A stretch of DNA of 64,000 nucleotides from Rheum nobile (GCA_027886185.1 WOAB01000152.1:1815001-1879000); one strand, 5' to 3'; positions 11,586 through 23,640 are shown, counted from the stretch's first letter. A program made the numbers and translations. Notes: generated by a model not told the origin, from the sequence alone.

Positions 11586-12002
11586 GATGTTAAAAGAGTA
11601 GATATTGAATGGACGAAATAATGTAAGAATACTAAATATTGAATGAAATAAGATTTTATTTTCTTTGAGAAACTTGCGGTTAAAAGACCTTTTATATTCG
11701 TTTAATGGATAAGTATAGTAAAATGGTTAAATCGGTTTAAAACAAAACTATAAAGTGCTGGATTTAATTTTCAACAAAACGTGGTTTATACTTTTGTCAT
11801 CCTTTCCTATTATGATTTTAATAGCAAAGAAAGCCCTCTGATATTAGAGAAATTAATGAAAAATAACTAAATGCTAAATAATGCAAATTTAAACATCCAA
11901 AACGTGATGAGTTTCATGTAAAACAACCTTCTATTCATTCATTTTCTAAAATTAATAGCAAATAAACACCTCTTTCGTTTCATGTTATGAATGCAAAAGG
12001 AC
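11586..12002. other. AT-rich, no gene recognised
   Basis: Short AT-rich frames only, with no repeats or motifs worth naming. Confidence 0.4.
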
Positions 12003-12370
12003 TTTTTTTTTTGATAAGGAAAGAATTCGAAATACCAGACATATCCTGGTAGATCCAGAGTCTAAGCAAAGCTCAGAAGTCGGACAAACCGACATGAAAC
12101 AAACCATACAAAAAACGAGAAAAAGGAAGAAGCAAAATAACTAAAATGAAGAGCTAACACAACCTGGAAGGAAAGAGAATGACACAAATGCGGGTTAGAC
12201 CGAACAGACCTAACGGGGCGTATGATGTGCCGTCGGAGAGCAATCTGCAGGGCACTCAACTGGAAATGTGATGAAACACCTAGGCAAGACTCCGACACAA
12301 GGAGACCACAAGAACCACACAACCACGCCCTCGACCTCAACCGAAACAACATCTCGAACCAAAACAGACC
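12003..12370 (-). mobile_element. possible 3' end of a minus-strand retroposon
   Basis: A T-run at 12003-12012 followed by TGATAAGGAAAG reads on the minus strand as CTTTCCTTATCA plus poly(A), a common form of plant LINE 3' ends. A 96-codon minus-strand frame (12062-12352) lies just inside, but it has no recognised domain. The left boundary is set by the T-run; the other limit is a guess. Confidence 0.3.
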
Positions 12371-13990
12371 AGAGAAAGCTTCACACCGATTACAAGCTTC
12401 TAGGAACGGGATTACTCCTATGAGAAGGTCCCTTGATGCTATAATGGGGTTTGCTCCTAATGGAGTTCCCTTGTTATTAAAGGATATGCTCCTAAAAGGA
12501 GGTCCTCTGATATAAATGAGGTCCTCTGAACAGATCTGGTCTTGTTATTTGGTGAAGGTGATTGAAGTGTTTTTTTTTAGAGAAGTCCGTTATAAGTTTT
12601 AAATTTGATATGTGTAGTTGGTAGAGGAATTTGGGTTCACTTTTGTAAAAATTTTATATTTTGAACGATAAAAGCTATACAAAAGAGTGGATCCAAATCC
12701 TTGAGGATGTGTAACTACGATCTTGTTATAATGGGGTAATGGATTCTTAATCTTTTGAAATTTAGTTTTTACCTTGAATATACTAGTGGTTCTACTTGAG
12801 CCACTATTATAAACGTCAATATGGATACAAAAATAAGTTTAAAATGGTTATTAATAAGCTTGTTTAAGATGGGTGTGGGAGATGGGCTTGTTGGCCCATT
12901 GGTTCTACAAATTATAAAAAATTCATACAAAAAACGACTGAAAGACCAAAATTATCTTTCATTATTATATTAACTTGGCTTGCATAACAAGCCAAATTGT
13001 GGGTGAGGTGGCGTAAGCAAAACGCTGGATACAATTCATTTATTTTTTTTTTATTTTTTTTTTTTGCTTTTGAACTTCTTCTTGTTTAACTTCAGTTTTC
13101 AGGTAGATCTGAGCATCAACACCAGAAAATGAAAGGGGACAAGGAATTTGGATGATCAGGCCTTGGTAGATCCGTCAATTTGGGGTTTCACATAGGTCAA
13201 GCTGGATCTGAGGATCCACACCAGACAACCACGGTTTAAGCGTGGTGGTGAGTTTTGGGGTAGAGGAGTTTTCGGATCTGGAATGGTTGGATTGAGAAGA
13301 GATGATGTTTGGTTACGAGTCTTACGACTAATGACGTATGAGAGATTCAAGGGTTACATATCACCGGAGAGGAGGCAGATAGCCGAGAAGTTCAATCGGA
13401 GGTGGAAAGACGCACCCAGATCTAATGACAAGTCTGTAAGAATGGAATTTTGGAAATTTGTATATGATAAATGCGTCAGATTTTGCTTAACTCAGCAGCT
13501 GATACATGTATTATAGGATGATTTTGATTTGGTGGAAGCAAATAGTGGTAGAGATATGAGTTGTTGGTGTGTGGGAGTTTATCCCATAAGAGTTGGTGTG
13601 GGAGGTCATCCATGTTGTTGAATGATGTTGTTGTTGGGTAATGGACATCCTGGATATTGGTGTTCTTTGTTGGTGTTGGTGTTGCTATTGCTGTTGATTT
13701 TGGGGTTGTGAATTGGTGTTTGGAGTTGGTTTTTAGAGAGAGGAGAGAGGTGGGAGTGTTTGGGTTTTACAGTAGTGATGTTGTGGAAGGCCCCCATTTG
13801 AATGCAAAAGAACTTGATTGTCAAATCAATGATGGTCCGTTCATATATGCTAAAAATAATAGAATGTTAAAAACCCGCTCCCTTTCATAATTTTATATTC
13901 TTTTTTCAAGCTTTTAACCTGGTTGATTTGTGTTTGCATGCACTCCATTCTATTCTTTAAAATTTGTTTTTGCATATCATTGTGAGGAAC
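12371..13990. other. no gene recognised
   Basis: A mix of AT-rich and T-run sequence (for example 13038-13060). A 77-codon plus-strand frame at 13283-13516 has a normal amino-acid mixture, but I recognise no family. Around 13610-13720 the plus strand is a GTTGTTG/GGTGTTG low-complexity stretch. A small imperfect duplication, TGCTCCTAAT / ATGCTCCTAAAAGGAGGTCC, lies at about 12450-12520. Confidence 0.4.
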
Positions 13991-14289
13991 GTTCCGATAA
14001 AACGGGAATTATAGTAAAACGGAGGTATTAATCTGGGACGTTGGATGGAGGGTGATGGACGGATAGATGGTTGGGTCTTATGATTGATATGGTATGGGTG
14101 TAACCACCATATCTTCTCTAAAAAGGCAATTATTGGATTTTAAATTTAAAATAAAATAATTAGGGATATTGTTAGAGGAGAGAGAAAAATCTAAAATCAT
14201 TTCCCAACTTACTGATACGTTCGTTCGTTCTCATATTTCGTACTCTCTACAACAATTTCTTGGATTAAACTCGTTCATCATCGTTTTTA

Positions 14290-14850
14290 CAATATTCATG
14301 AATATCGATTATGTGTTTATGAATATCGATTATGTGTTTATGAATATCAATTATGTGTTCATGAATATCGATTATTTATTTATGAATATTGATCAAGTGC
14401 ATCTTCATGCTCAGCAAATTCGCAGATCCGTAAATTTGTTCTTGTTGTTCTTCCATGGTTTATTGAATATTGTCTATGTTTGTATGAATATCTTTGTTTA
14501 ACATGTGAATATTTAATTTCTTAAGACATGCATATCACTACTTAAAAACATGAATATCATCACTTGATAATGTGAATATCACACTCAATTACATGAATAT
14601 CACACTTGGTTACGTGAATATCTCACTCAATTACATGAATATCATCATCCAATTACATGAATATCACCACTCAAATCGTGAATATCAGTCACCACTTAAT
14701 TATATGAATATCATCACCTAATTACATGAATATCACCACCTAATTCGTGAATATTGATCACCATCCAATTATATGAATATCATCACCTAATTACACGAAT
14801 ATCACCTAATTACACGAATATCATGTATAATATTGTGAATAACATCCTTC
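14290..14850. repeat. GAATATC minisatellite inside element A
   Basis: Successive units of about 20-24 bp carry ATGAATATC with variable spacers. The first five or so are tight copies of ATGAATATCGATTATGTGTT (14299-14395); later ones are looser (CCTAATTACATGAATATCAC). The same phrase forms the arrays in element B. Confidence 0.85.
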
Positions 14851-15273
14851 ACTCGGTTTGTAATCGTTTGACTGCTGGTGTCGCCAACCTCTACAACTTT
14901 GACACCCCATCCCTGACTTGGAGCTCTTCGCTTGCGACGACCTCTGTATCTCTTCCAACCAAATGTTAAACCACAAGTCAATCCTGAAAACAAGACTTCA
15001 AATTGAAGATAAATCATTCAAAAGAGTTATCCAGAAATCAATTTCAGGCAAAAAAAAACATGTCTCATCAATTCAGTGATTAGAATAGAAATAGAAAAGA
15101 AAAGAAAACGCAAGCACAAACAACTGATTTACCAAAAGCACGCTTGTCAGAATCACAAACCGGAAAATCGAAGATCTGTCAAAACAATCTGGATCAAAAC
15201 GCATAAAAGAGACAACTCTGGAATTGAAGAACCTACCAACGGCGAATTAGGGTTTGGGAAGCAGCTCGGTTTG

Positions 15274-15500
15274 GAGGCGGAGCATGCGGAGTCGGGAGTC
15301 GCGGAGGCGGAGCGTGCGGAGTCGGGAGTCACGGAGGCGGAGCGTGCGGAGTCGGGAGTCACGGAGGCGAAGGAAAAGTCATAGAGTCAGAGTCACTGAG
15401 GCGAAGGTGGAGGCGGAGTCGGATTCACGGAGGCGATGTCAGAGTCGCAGAGTCAGAGTCGCAGAGCCGGAGTCGCGGAGCCGGAGGCGGAGTCGCGGAG
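15274..15500. repeat. GC-rich tandem repeat inside element A
   Basis: A 30-bp unit (GGAGGCGGAGCRTGCGGAGT then CGGGAGTCRC) is repeated about three times at 15274-15363. Shorter derivatives (GGAGTCGCGGAGGCGGAG and the like) continue to about 15500. The plus strand reads as Arg/Ser-rich and Glu/Ala-rich repeats in two frames. I treat these as by-products of the repeat, not as proteins. Confidence 0.8.
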
Positions 15501-15783
15501 GCAGAGCTTCAATGGAGGTTTATGGAGGTTTATGGAGATTTGGCAGAGACGGTTTTGGAGTAGTATTGTGGGAGAGAATGGAATTAACCGTATATGTGAG
15601 ATTTGAGAGATTTTAGATGGAAATAAATCCCATGAAATCAGGATTTGGTATAATCCGGTACACCCATATCCATTTCTCAAATTTGCACTCATTAGGATTA
15701 TATCTGAGCCATTAATTATTTCTTCATCCAACGCCCCTAATTAATACTTCCGTTTTACCGTAAGTGCTTGTTTCACCAGAACC

Positions 15784-16009
15784 TTATGTATATATATTTG
15801 TTGCTAATGTTCAGTATGTTGTTTTGCAGGATGGGATAGTCGACAATTATTTCCAATTATGAAGGAGTACAATTTGCAAAGGAGATTTTCTATAATTACG
15901 ATGCATATTTTAGAATTTGTAAGTATTTTCATAGAATTACATGATGCTAAATGGATTATAATTTATTCACATTTTCACTTTCAACTTAACATAACAACTC
16001 ATAATAGAT
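15784..16009. other. gap between TIR element A and the LINE
   Basis: AT-rich, with no confident gene. One plus-strand frame from about 15835 could be an exon-like scrap, but it matches no family I can name. Confidence 0.3.
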
Positions 16010-18835
16010 GTGCCGCCAATGACATCAACATCCAAATTAAGCTTCAGCTGGCCAGTTGGAAGGGCTTGCACGCTGCAGCAGACGGGGGAACTGATGCCGA
16101 TGAAGGAGGTTGCCGCTGAATAAACGGTCATAGTCGGAGACAAACTTAAACAGCCATGTTCGAAGCATATCACCACTGACAAAGTGGTCCTCAAACATCA
16201 TCTTGTTCCACCAATTCCAGGACACCCAACAGTGGGCAAAAAATTCTCAAACAGCCTACACACCATGGGTGTCCCGTAAGGAGAGGATTGCTTGTAGGAA
16301 ATTGGAAAACACAAGACTCCTTGCCCACCCCAACAGGGAAGATCTGATCCAAGCCAGATTAGATTTTGTGCAAAACACAAGAGAATGCCACACATCTTTA
16401 GTTGCCAAATCACAGTGCCCGCACAATGGTGAATCGGTAACATGTCTCCTGTACAAAGACTCCTTCACAGGGAGAGTATCGAAACACACCCGCCATGCAA
16501 AAAATTTTAGTTTAGGAGGGGCCTTCATGGACCAAATCAAACGTCAGACATCAGGAACATCCCTACCAAGACGACTCTGCCAATCCGCTATTGTATGACA
16601 CGAGCCGAGCCAGTAGGCTGATCTGACAGAAAAGACACCATCCCTAATCGGCCACCACACAAGAGAATTTGGTTGGTAACGATGAGACAGAGGAATGCCT
16701 AAAATCGCATGAGCATCAGTAGGACAAAACGTAGCTTCAACCAAGGCATAAATCCAAACACTACAACCAAGAAGGATAAAATCGGAGACAAGGGCATCAA
16801 CCGACACCATTGACTGAGACAAAGGAGTTCAAAGACTCAAACCATCCGGGATCCACTGGCAGTTAGATGCATTCAGCCTAGAGTCATCTCCTAAATGTTC
16901 TTTCAGAAATAGCTCCCCGGTATCCCAACAGAGCCGACAAAAAGCAATCATGCTTAAAATATCTAGACACCCATAAGATAAGCTGGGATGCTTTGAAGAA
17001 CAACCTTAATGAGAATTTTCTTCCCTACCTTAGAAAGCATATTGTTCCTCCATCCATGAAGTTTGTCTCAAATTCTGTCTTTGATAGCAGAGAAGATAGC
17101 CTTATTCGATCTTCCAATGGTCGTGGGTAGGCCAAGGTACTTAGCATGGCGATCAACCTCCGAAACACCCAAAAGTCCCACCACTGAACTATGAACTTCT
17201 AGCGTCACATTAATTTACTGACAAGACGCTCTTTCATAAAGGCTGAATATATCAGTCAATTGAGCGCACTCGTGGAGGTTAGCCCGTGTGAAAATAAGGC
17301 TATAATAAATGTGAAACAATTGGAGCCCCCGACAAATCTGCACACCATGTATGCGCCCCTCGTGCAGGGAGCTCTGTAAAAGTGGTGAAAACACTTCAAA
17401 AGAGATGATGAACAAATATGGTGAGATCGGGTCACCCTGTCGGATACCCAGGGATGGTAAGACATGGCCATTAACCTGGCCACTTAATTTTGAAAGAAAA
17501 GGTTGATGTACGAACACACTCCATAACCTTATTCACCCAAGAGGAAACAAATCCAAATTTCTCCAGTACAACCTGTAGAAAAGACCACTCAACGCGGTCA
17601 CAGGCCTTGCTCATGTCAAGATTCATAGACATAATGCCCATGCGCCTTGTTCACTTATGCTTCATATAATTGAAACATTCCATGGCCACCAGAGGATTGT
17701 CGGCAATAAGACGACTGGACTGCAGTCTGTGACTCAGAAATCACTTCAGGAAGACACCTCTTCAAACGATTGGCCATCATTTTGGAAATAATTTTGTAAA
17801 GGACTATACACAAGCTAATTGGCTGAAAATCCTTCATATGTTTTGGGGCTGACAACTTGGGTATAAGGGTGACGACAGTTGCATTAATCTCATTCAAAGT
17901 CAAAATAGAGCATGCATTCCATCAATATCTGGCGCCTTTGTAGGGTGCATCTGAAATAGCGCAACTCGGATTTCCTCTACTGTAGGGGTAATCACCAAAG
18001 AATCATTCATCATATCATCAACCTTATAAGGAATAGAGCGGTGCGCAACATCAAAAGTAGACGGATCAGTCGTTGCGAACAAATCTTGGTAGTAATTGAC
18101 TACAACCGATTCCATACCAGCAGCATCAGTTTGTGCTCAGGAGTAGTTACCAAATAAATGAGGGAGTGATGAGAGTGAACTCTCGCAAAATGAGAGACAT
18201 CATAGTTGGGGAAAAGTGTCACCCATGTCCCAGTAGCAATGAATTTGTCCAAACGCTCACGAATAGCAACCCGCTGCCACGTAAAGATCGAACCCCGACA
18301 TCCTAAGTCAGTCATCTCACAGTCAACCAAAGCATATCGAAAAGCATCCATCTCAGAGTCGGGCCTAAGAGCACCGCCCTCCTTTTCCTCTTGTAGCAAG
18401 AAGTCATTGAAGTCGCAAAAAAACAACAGAGGCAAGTCACAACTCGACTTCAACGAACGTAAAAGAGACCAAGTTCTGAATTTTTGGCCTCGTTCCGGCC
18501 AACCATACACACCCGCAAGGGCCCAACGGACATCTGAGCCTTCCTCAACTACCTCTGCTATGATATGGTGATCAAAGAAGGACATAACCGTGCGTTGAAT
18601 GTCCTTCCACCACAATCCAATTCCTCCCGATAGGCCATGACTACTCAAACAAAAACCATTAGTAAAACCACATTTGTGCATAACTTCTTCCAAATTACGT
18701 TTACCGATCATGGTTTCCATAACAAAAACCATATTCGGGCAAGATCTTCAGGACCAGTCCCGGAGCGCTCGAATCGTTGGGGCGTTGCATCTGAATATTT
18801 TCATTTTTGTTCACATGACGGATTATCTCTGTTGC
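16010..18835 (-). pseudogene. LINE ORF2 (endonuclease - reverse transcriptase), broken
   Basis: The endonuclease segment (18100-18732 and slightly upstream) shows GLSGGIGLWW, WALAGVYGWPE, DFNDFL and GSIFTWQR, typical of APE-like LINE endonucleases. The reverse-transcriptase pieces follow: a KAPDIDGMHALF motif (17905-17950), a block with LIPKL and RPI-type context as FQPISLC (17800-17890), and GIRQGDPISPYLF (about 17400-17440). The catalytic FADD box expected near 17310 is absent: the sequence there reads LFHIYYSLIF, implying a small deletion of the active site. A zinc-binding region with CGHCDLATKDVWHSLVFC (about 16380-16440) and the start of RNase H (LKLNLDVDV, about 16035-16060) end the copy. 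It is clearly dead. Confidence 0.85.
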
Positions 18836-19025
18836 CCGCTTACTTGGGTGTCTAATGTCGTAGCCCATGTAGAATTATTTTTGTCCTTCTTAGGCTCAGT
18901 CAAAAGATCTTCCACATCATCAGTCCCATCCTTGGAAAACGATTCATGCTTACACTTCCCTAATTCAGACTCCACAAACATTATAGCCAGAGCACTTTAC
19001 GCAAATGAGAGAGAACACTAATGTG

Positions 19026-19883
19026 TTATGTTCTACCATTAGGCCTCAGACTATTGTCCAGGGATACCCCAATATCCAAGGGGACATCCATAGGGATAGG
19101 CGTTGCATGCACCATATCGACAACCGTCGTGGCTAGTAGTTCCTGGAGGCAGGAGACCTCAATGTCCCGATCCTCTTTATTGAGGCGCAAACGAGATCGC
19201 TTCACCGCTTGCAACCATGGTTCGGACTAATTGGATTTTGATTCTTCCTCGTCCACTATGAGGAAAGTACAGGTTTGAGCCATGTAACCCAGACGCCCGC
19301 AGCGATAGCAAAGAATTGGGAGTACGTTGCTTATACTTGAAGTCCACCCATCTATAAGAACCTTCCACCAAAATCCGTATACCATGCATAAGACGCTTTT
19401 CAATTGGAATAGCAACCTTTATCCTGAGGATTTTTATGGATGCCAAGATAGTCCTAATCATCAAACTCCATAAATGTTCCAGCCCTGTCACCCATCTCTT
19501 TTGCCATGGCCTCAGTACTTAGGCCCAAGGGAACATTCAGCACATGTATCCACATGGGTGCATCCAAGAAACTTAGATCGGATGGGCACTCCATCCCCCT
19601 CAGTTGCTGAAGCAAGACCAGTGAGTCATCAAAGGTCCAAGAATTGAAAGACAAACAAGCGTTCGCTGATTTCTCGAATAGTAAAACCTCGGTCCACCTT
19701 CCAGATTTGGCGCAGAGTCGCCCTGAAAGCAACAATACTTTCGGGTCGATCTGTCAGAATTTTCCCCGCAAGACACAAAGACCACTGTAGCCGCTGAGCA
19801 ATATCATTTTCCATCCCAACTACACTAGTGTTTTCCTCCGAGGACAGGCGTAGTTGACCATATGTAGTTTGGAGAGCCTCCAT
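19026..19883 (-). pseudogene. LINE ORF1 (RNA-binding, zinc-knuckle protein), broken
   Basis: The start is chosen at the ATG complementary to 19881-19883 (MEALQTTYGQ...), following a longer upstream frame that looks non-coding. The N-terminal 'WSLCLAGKIL' region resembles the DUF4283 domain of plant LINE ORF1, followed by PMWIHVLNVPLGL. The knuckle CYRCGRLGYMAQTC (about 19265-19310) is CX2CX4-HX4C-like with Tyr in place of the usual His, so one zinc ligand may be lost. At least two frame shifts (about 19630-19690 and 19450) break the frame. In L1 elements this protein coats the RNA for retrotransposition. Confidence 0.78.
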
Positions 19884-20231
19884 TGCAACGCGCCGTAGCA
19901 GACACGAAGAGCATAGTAATCCAAGTGCAAAACAGTAACATTGAGAACAGGACAAACACAACCACAAGAGAGAACACCGGAAAAGCACCGGACTGCAAGT
20001 AAAAACCGTTAATACCCGAGAATAACCAACTAAGAAACACTCTCTACTGAGAGGGACTCAAACACCCTACATAGAGGGACATTAAATGTATATTAAATCT
20101 AGGGTACGGATCTGGTGAGATTGAACATTATGGTGAGAAATAAGAATAGTTTTTAGCCTTTAAATCCAAAGGATAGGATTAAACTGTCATTTAAGTGGTC
20201 ATGTGCCATGCACATGACCACTTAAGTGGAT

Positions 20232-20267
20232 AATTAACCAGTCAACGCCGGCGTTGACCGGTTAATT
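20232..20267. repeat. 36-bp near-perfect palindrome
   Basis: AATTAACCAGTCAACGCC followed by GGCGTTGACCGGTTAATT. The arms differ at one position. It lies in the left subterminal region of the foldback element, with its counterpart at 21576-21603. Confidence 0.9.
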
Positions 20268-21575
20268 TTTTTTTTTTGAACTAGTTTTTTTTTTCAAGGC
20301 CACTTTTTGACTTAAGATGGTATATGCATACATTTTGGCTTTTATATGCATCTATATTGTCCTATATGTGCATCAAAATTTTATAAGACGTTGTCCGGCC
20401 TAAGTTTTTTTTTCGGCCCTTTTTTTTCGGGTCCATTTGTTGCTTGCGCTGGCATGTGCACCATTTTTGACTTGTGTGTGCATCAATATTGACTTGTATG
20501 TGCATTAAAATTTTATAAGGTGTTGTCCGACCATTTTTTTCGATTCAATTTTTCGCAGCCCAACTATTTTCCAAAACTATTTTTTTGCTTGAGATGGCAT
20601 GTGCATACATTTTAGCTTGTATGTGCATCAATATTGACATGTAAGTGCATCTAAAGATTGTAAAAAATATGCATTGTTTTCTAGAGAAAATGTACATGAG
20701 TTGTACACTGTATGTGCATAAGTTTTGACATGTGCACATTCAAGCAAAAAGACATGTGTTTCAAATGATATGCACATACAAGTCAAAAACTCATACACAT
20801 ATCAAGCCAAGAAAATGATGCATACAAGTAAAATTTAGATGCACAGACAATTCAAAATTCATGCACTTACAAGACAAAACCTATACACAATCTATAAAGT
20901 GTATAACATTTTATATGTGTGTGCATAAGTTTCCACTTACAAAAAAGTCACACATATAGTCAAACCCTATGCACGCCTAGTTTAATTTACATGCACATGC
21001 AAGCAAAAAGACATGCACTTCAAGGGTATGCACATACAAGCCAAAACTCATGCACAATTTAACCCATGAAAACAACGCACACAATTAAATTTAGATGCAC
21101 ATACAAGTCAAAATTTATGCACACACATGCCAAAACATATGCACATTCTGTGAAATACATGCATAAGTTTTTGCATGTATGTGCATGAGTTTCCACATAC
21201 ACAAAGTCACACATATAATCAATACCCTATACAAAATTTATGGAATTTAGATGCACATACAACAAAAAAGACATGCACTTCAAAAGGTAAGCACATACAA
21301 GCCCAAACTCATGCACATTTCAACCCAAAAAAATAATACACACAAGTAGAATTTAGATGCAAATATATTTCAAAATCTATACACATGCTAAGAAGTGCAT
21401 GAGTTTTCACATACACAAAGTCACACATATAGTCAAAAATCATATACAGATTTTATGCAATATCAATGCACATACAAGTCAATATCGATGCACATACAAG
21501 TAAAAATCAATGCACATGCAATCACAAGCCAAAAATTGTGCCTGAAAAAAAAAGGCCAAAAAAAAAAACTTGACC

Positions 21576-21603
21576 GGGCAACGCCGGAGCTCCGGCGTTG
21601 CCC
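21576..21603. repeat. 28-bp perfect palindrome
   Basis: GGGCAACGCCGGAG followed by CTCCGGCGTTGCCC, perfectly self-complementary. Next to it TGACTGGT...ACCAGTCA (about 21609-21627) forms another small inverted repeat. It lies in the right subterminal region of the foldback element. Confidence 0.95.
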
Positions 21604-21782
21604 GCCGATGACTGGTTTGACCAGTCATATTGACCAGTCAAACTCCCAAAAATCAGGTCATGTGTCATGCACATGACCTTTTAATGAAAGCTTAATCCTA
21701 GCCTTTGGTTTATTTGTCATCTAAAGACTAGGATTTATTTTCATTTCTCATCCTATTATATATTTTCACATGACACTTACCC

Positions 21783-22265
21783 AAAAAAATATTAGTAACA
21801 TAAAACATAAGTTATTAATATTATGAGTTTGATTTATTCTTTTGTTTTTGCTGTTCAATTATGTTTAGGAACAACTTGTTGGAGAATCAATAAAGAAAGG
21901 AGATCAATTATGTTTAGGAACAACTTGTTGGAGAATCAATAAAGAAAGGCGAAAGTCACTCTAATGAAAGATCTATCCAACTTATGTATGATGTTTAATT
22001 GTACTCTTCCTCTATAACATAATTTGGACAAGTCTAGAGGCCGGGCCTGAAGAAGAAGATTTTGCAATATCTCGAAGATTATATAACCTCATAATTTTTT
22101 ATTAAAACGGAGTATTAAGTTACCTATCGGTCTATCAGTATCTAACAAAAAGAGTCTGAAATTGAAATCTACATTGGCACCTTTTAATTATTGCGGAAAC
22201 ATTATTTTAACTAATTTATGTTGTATGTCATGATGATAATAATGTAATGTAATAGTGAATTAATT
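21783..22265. other. intergenic with a 46-bp tandem duplication
   Basis: Apart from the duplication at 21855-21949, this is AT-rich sequence with no gene recognised. Confidence 0.5.
21855..21949. repeat. 46-bp exact tandem duplication (period 49)
   Basis: A 46-bp unit beginning TCAATTATGTTTAGGAACAA and ending AATAAAGAAAGG is present twice without mismatch (21855-21900 and 21904-21949), separated by AGA. It is a recent local duplication. Confidence 0.95.
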
Positions 22266-22575
22266 TTTTTTTACACAGACAAACAAAAGGTATCCTTACA
22301 TAGTAGAGAGAATACCTAAATCATCACAACGGATGATTTTTACAATTTTTTTTACAAGTTAAATGAAGGGTAGAGCCCGAGCGTAAAATCTGAAGTCGGG
22401 ATCGAAACAACTGCTCACGGCTGAGATTATGCGCTATGTAATCCATATTTGTACTTCGCAGTAGAACAAGGGAAATGTTTGTTGTAGCGAGAAAATCAGC
22501 AGCTTTATTAGTCTCTCTATAGCAGTGATGGACTTGAAAATCATCGAGACCACGTTGTAATAATGAATTGTTGTA
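22266..22575 (-). pseudogene. LINE 3' stub: RNase H C-terminus plus tail
   Basis: Read on the minus strand, the frame gives LDDFQVHHCYRETNKAADFL, the end of the LINE RNase H domain (the HHCYRE...N-AADFLA pattern is typical of plant L1). About 40 more residues follow before the stop. The T-run at 22266-22272 corresponds to a poly(A) tail, which sets the left limit. This is a 5'-truncated LINE insertion; only the terminal 0.3 kb is left. Confidence 0.72.
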
Positions 22576-23059
22576 TGTAAACTTTATTATTTTTAAACTT
22601 AAGAGAATTACTAAAAATTATGAATTTTACAAGTTTTCTTTAAGAAGATAAAATTTTGTCTATGAATCATTAAAACACGCATAGTTTGAGTACGTATAAT
22701 ATATTTTATGTTATATAAAGTTTAAAACTATTTCAGAATAAAATAATGATGTTGATTGCAAAAATAAGATGAAAATTAGTCAATTCCAAAGGTAAATTGA
22801 ATAATATGTTAAAATATATTGTTTAGAAATAAATTTTTCTGTTTAGATTTTGGGTGAAGCTTTAGTAAGATTGTATCGTTTAAATTATTTAATTTAAAAT
22901 CAGTAATAAAAATGAATTAATTAAAAAACAAAACGTAAATGAAGTGGGTTTAATATTATTGAGTGAAAATGGTTAAATTATACATTAATTTTAACAAATT
23001 TTTTATGTGCACATTGACTAAAGCAACTGTACAATTTTACCTAAACTTTATATATTATT
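22576..23059. other. AT-rich, no gene recognised
   Basis: Very AT-rich sequence between two LINE stubs, with no motifs seen. Confidence 0.45.
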
Positions 23060-23640
23060 TTTATTTTTATTTTTTTACATAGTTAAAACTAGACCGCCTT
23101 CATAAGGAAGATCCAAACTAAATCATTCATACAAACGATCTTAATAAATTTATTCTACATAGGGTGGAGGTTCTCTGCTAGCCTTGTCACACAATCTAAT
23201 ATATACTATCTAAAGATATCTATATTACAATGTCTTAATGTTAAGAAATACGTTGCTTGACTCGCCTCTATATAGCAATGTTGAATTCTGACGTCATCAA
23301 AATATGTTCAAAACTTGCGTACAAGCATAGCAATTTTCCATGGTGTATCCCATTTTTCCTAAAGTACATTAATTACAGTCAAGTTGTCTCCTTCAATTGT
23401 TAATTTCCTCAACCCCAGTCTACACGCTTGGGCCATCCCAACCCACAGAGCAGTGGCCTCCGCCTGCAGAACTGAGGTATGATTGATTTGTTGTCTATCT
23501 ATACTAATGACATTATGATATCCATCTCTAAGCATGTAACCTATGTGACACTCTCCACTATGACCCTGGAGGCGTCAAAGTTGTGTATCATGTCCATTTG
23601 TGGGCTTATTCGATGTAACATTCATGCTAGGTCGCAATTT
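23060..23640 (-). pseudogene. LINE 3' stub: RNase H domain, second copy
   Basis: On the minus strand, pieces in two frames read IHNFDASRV (about 23580-23605), GYMLRDG, AEATALWVGMAQACRLGL (about 23400-23460), LTIEGDNL and then the degraded QHCYIEA segment near 23270. This is the core of a plant LINE RNase H, including the Asp, Glu and Asp positions expected in its active site. Stops (for example just after the DNL motif) and frame shifts kill it. A T-rich run at about 23060-23076 probably marks the poly(A) tail. It is a separate insertion from the 22266-22575 stub. Confidence 0.72.

Larger units (their letters stand above)
13991..15783. mobile_element. TIR DNA element A (non-autonomous, family with element B)
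   Basis: The left end, read inward, is GTTCCGATAAAACGGGAATT, then AGTAAAACGGAGGTATTAAT. The right end, read inward on the other strand, is GGTTCTGGTGAAACAAGCAC, then GGTAAAACGGAAGTATTAAT. The same two end types bound element B (25336-35394) in reverse order. About 220 bp next to the GTTCC-type end and about 300 bp next to the GGTTC-type end match element B by eye, roughly 80%. The interior holds GAATATC minisatellites (14290-14850) and a GC-rich tandem repeat (15274-15500). No transposase and no clear target duplication were found, so the superfamily is unassigned. Confidence 0.75.
16010..20082 (-). mobile_element. LINE (L1-type non-LTR retrotransposon), decayed, 3' truncated
   Basis: On the minus strand, read from about 20082 down, the order is: a short 5' untranslated region, an ORF1 with a CCHC knuckle, an ORF2 with endonuclease, reverse transcriptase and a Cys/His zinc-binding region, and the first residues of an RNase H domain, where it stops at about 16010. 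This is the standard plant L1 order. The poly(A) end is missing. Many frame shifts and stops make it inactive. Its 5' end lies about 20 bp from the foldback element that starts at 20102. Confidence 0.88.
20102..21782. mobile_element. foldback-type TIR element with inverted ATGTGCAT arrays
   Basis: Both ends read inward as GGGTA and continue with recognisable similarity (GGTGAGAAATAAGAATAG against GGATGAGAAATGAAAATAA; TAGCCTTTAAATCCAAAGGA against an equivalent on the right). Each end carries a hairpin around GGTCATGTGC / GCACATGACC (about 20200 and 21660), a longer GC-rich palindrome (20232-20267 and 21576-21603) and an A/T run. Between them, the left half repeats TGTGCATC in sense orientation with ATATTGAC spacers, and the right half repeats ATGCACATACAAGTCAAAA. 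The whole element can therefore fold back on itself. No protein is encoded and no clear target duplication was seen. Foldback or MULE-derived is the likeliest class. Confidence 0.72.

Noticed and set aside
14169..14501. 110-codon plus-strand frame with repeated MNIDYVF
   Set aside because: It is the ATGAATATCGATTATGTGTT minisatellite read in one frame, because the 21-bp period is a multiple of three. Not a protein gene.
15076..15616. Overlapping plus-strand frames rich in Arg/Ser and Glu/Ala (15076-15384, 15254-15616)
   Set aside because: They are translations of the GC-rich 30-bp tandem repeat in TIR element A in different phases; periodicity explains them, and there is no start context or partner exon.
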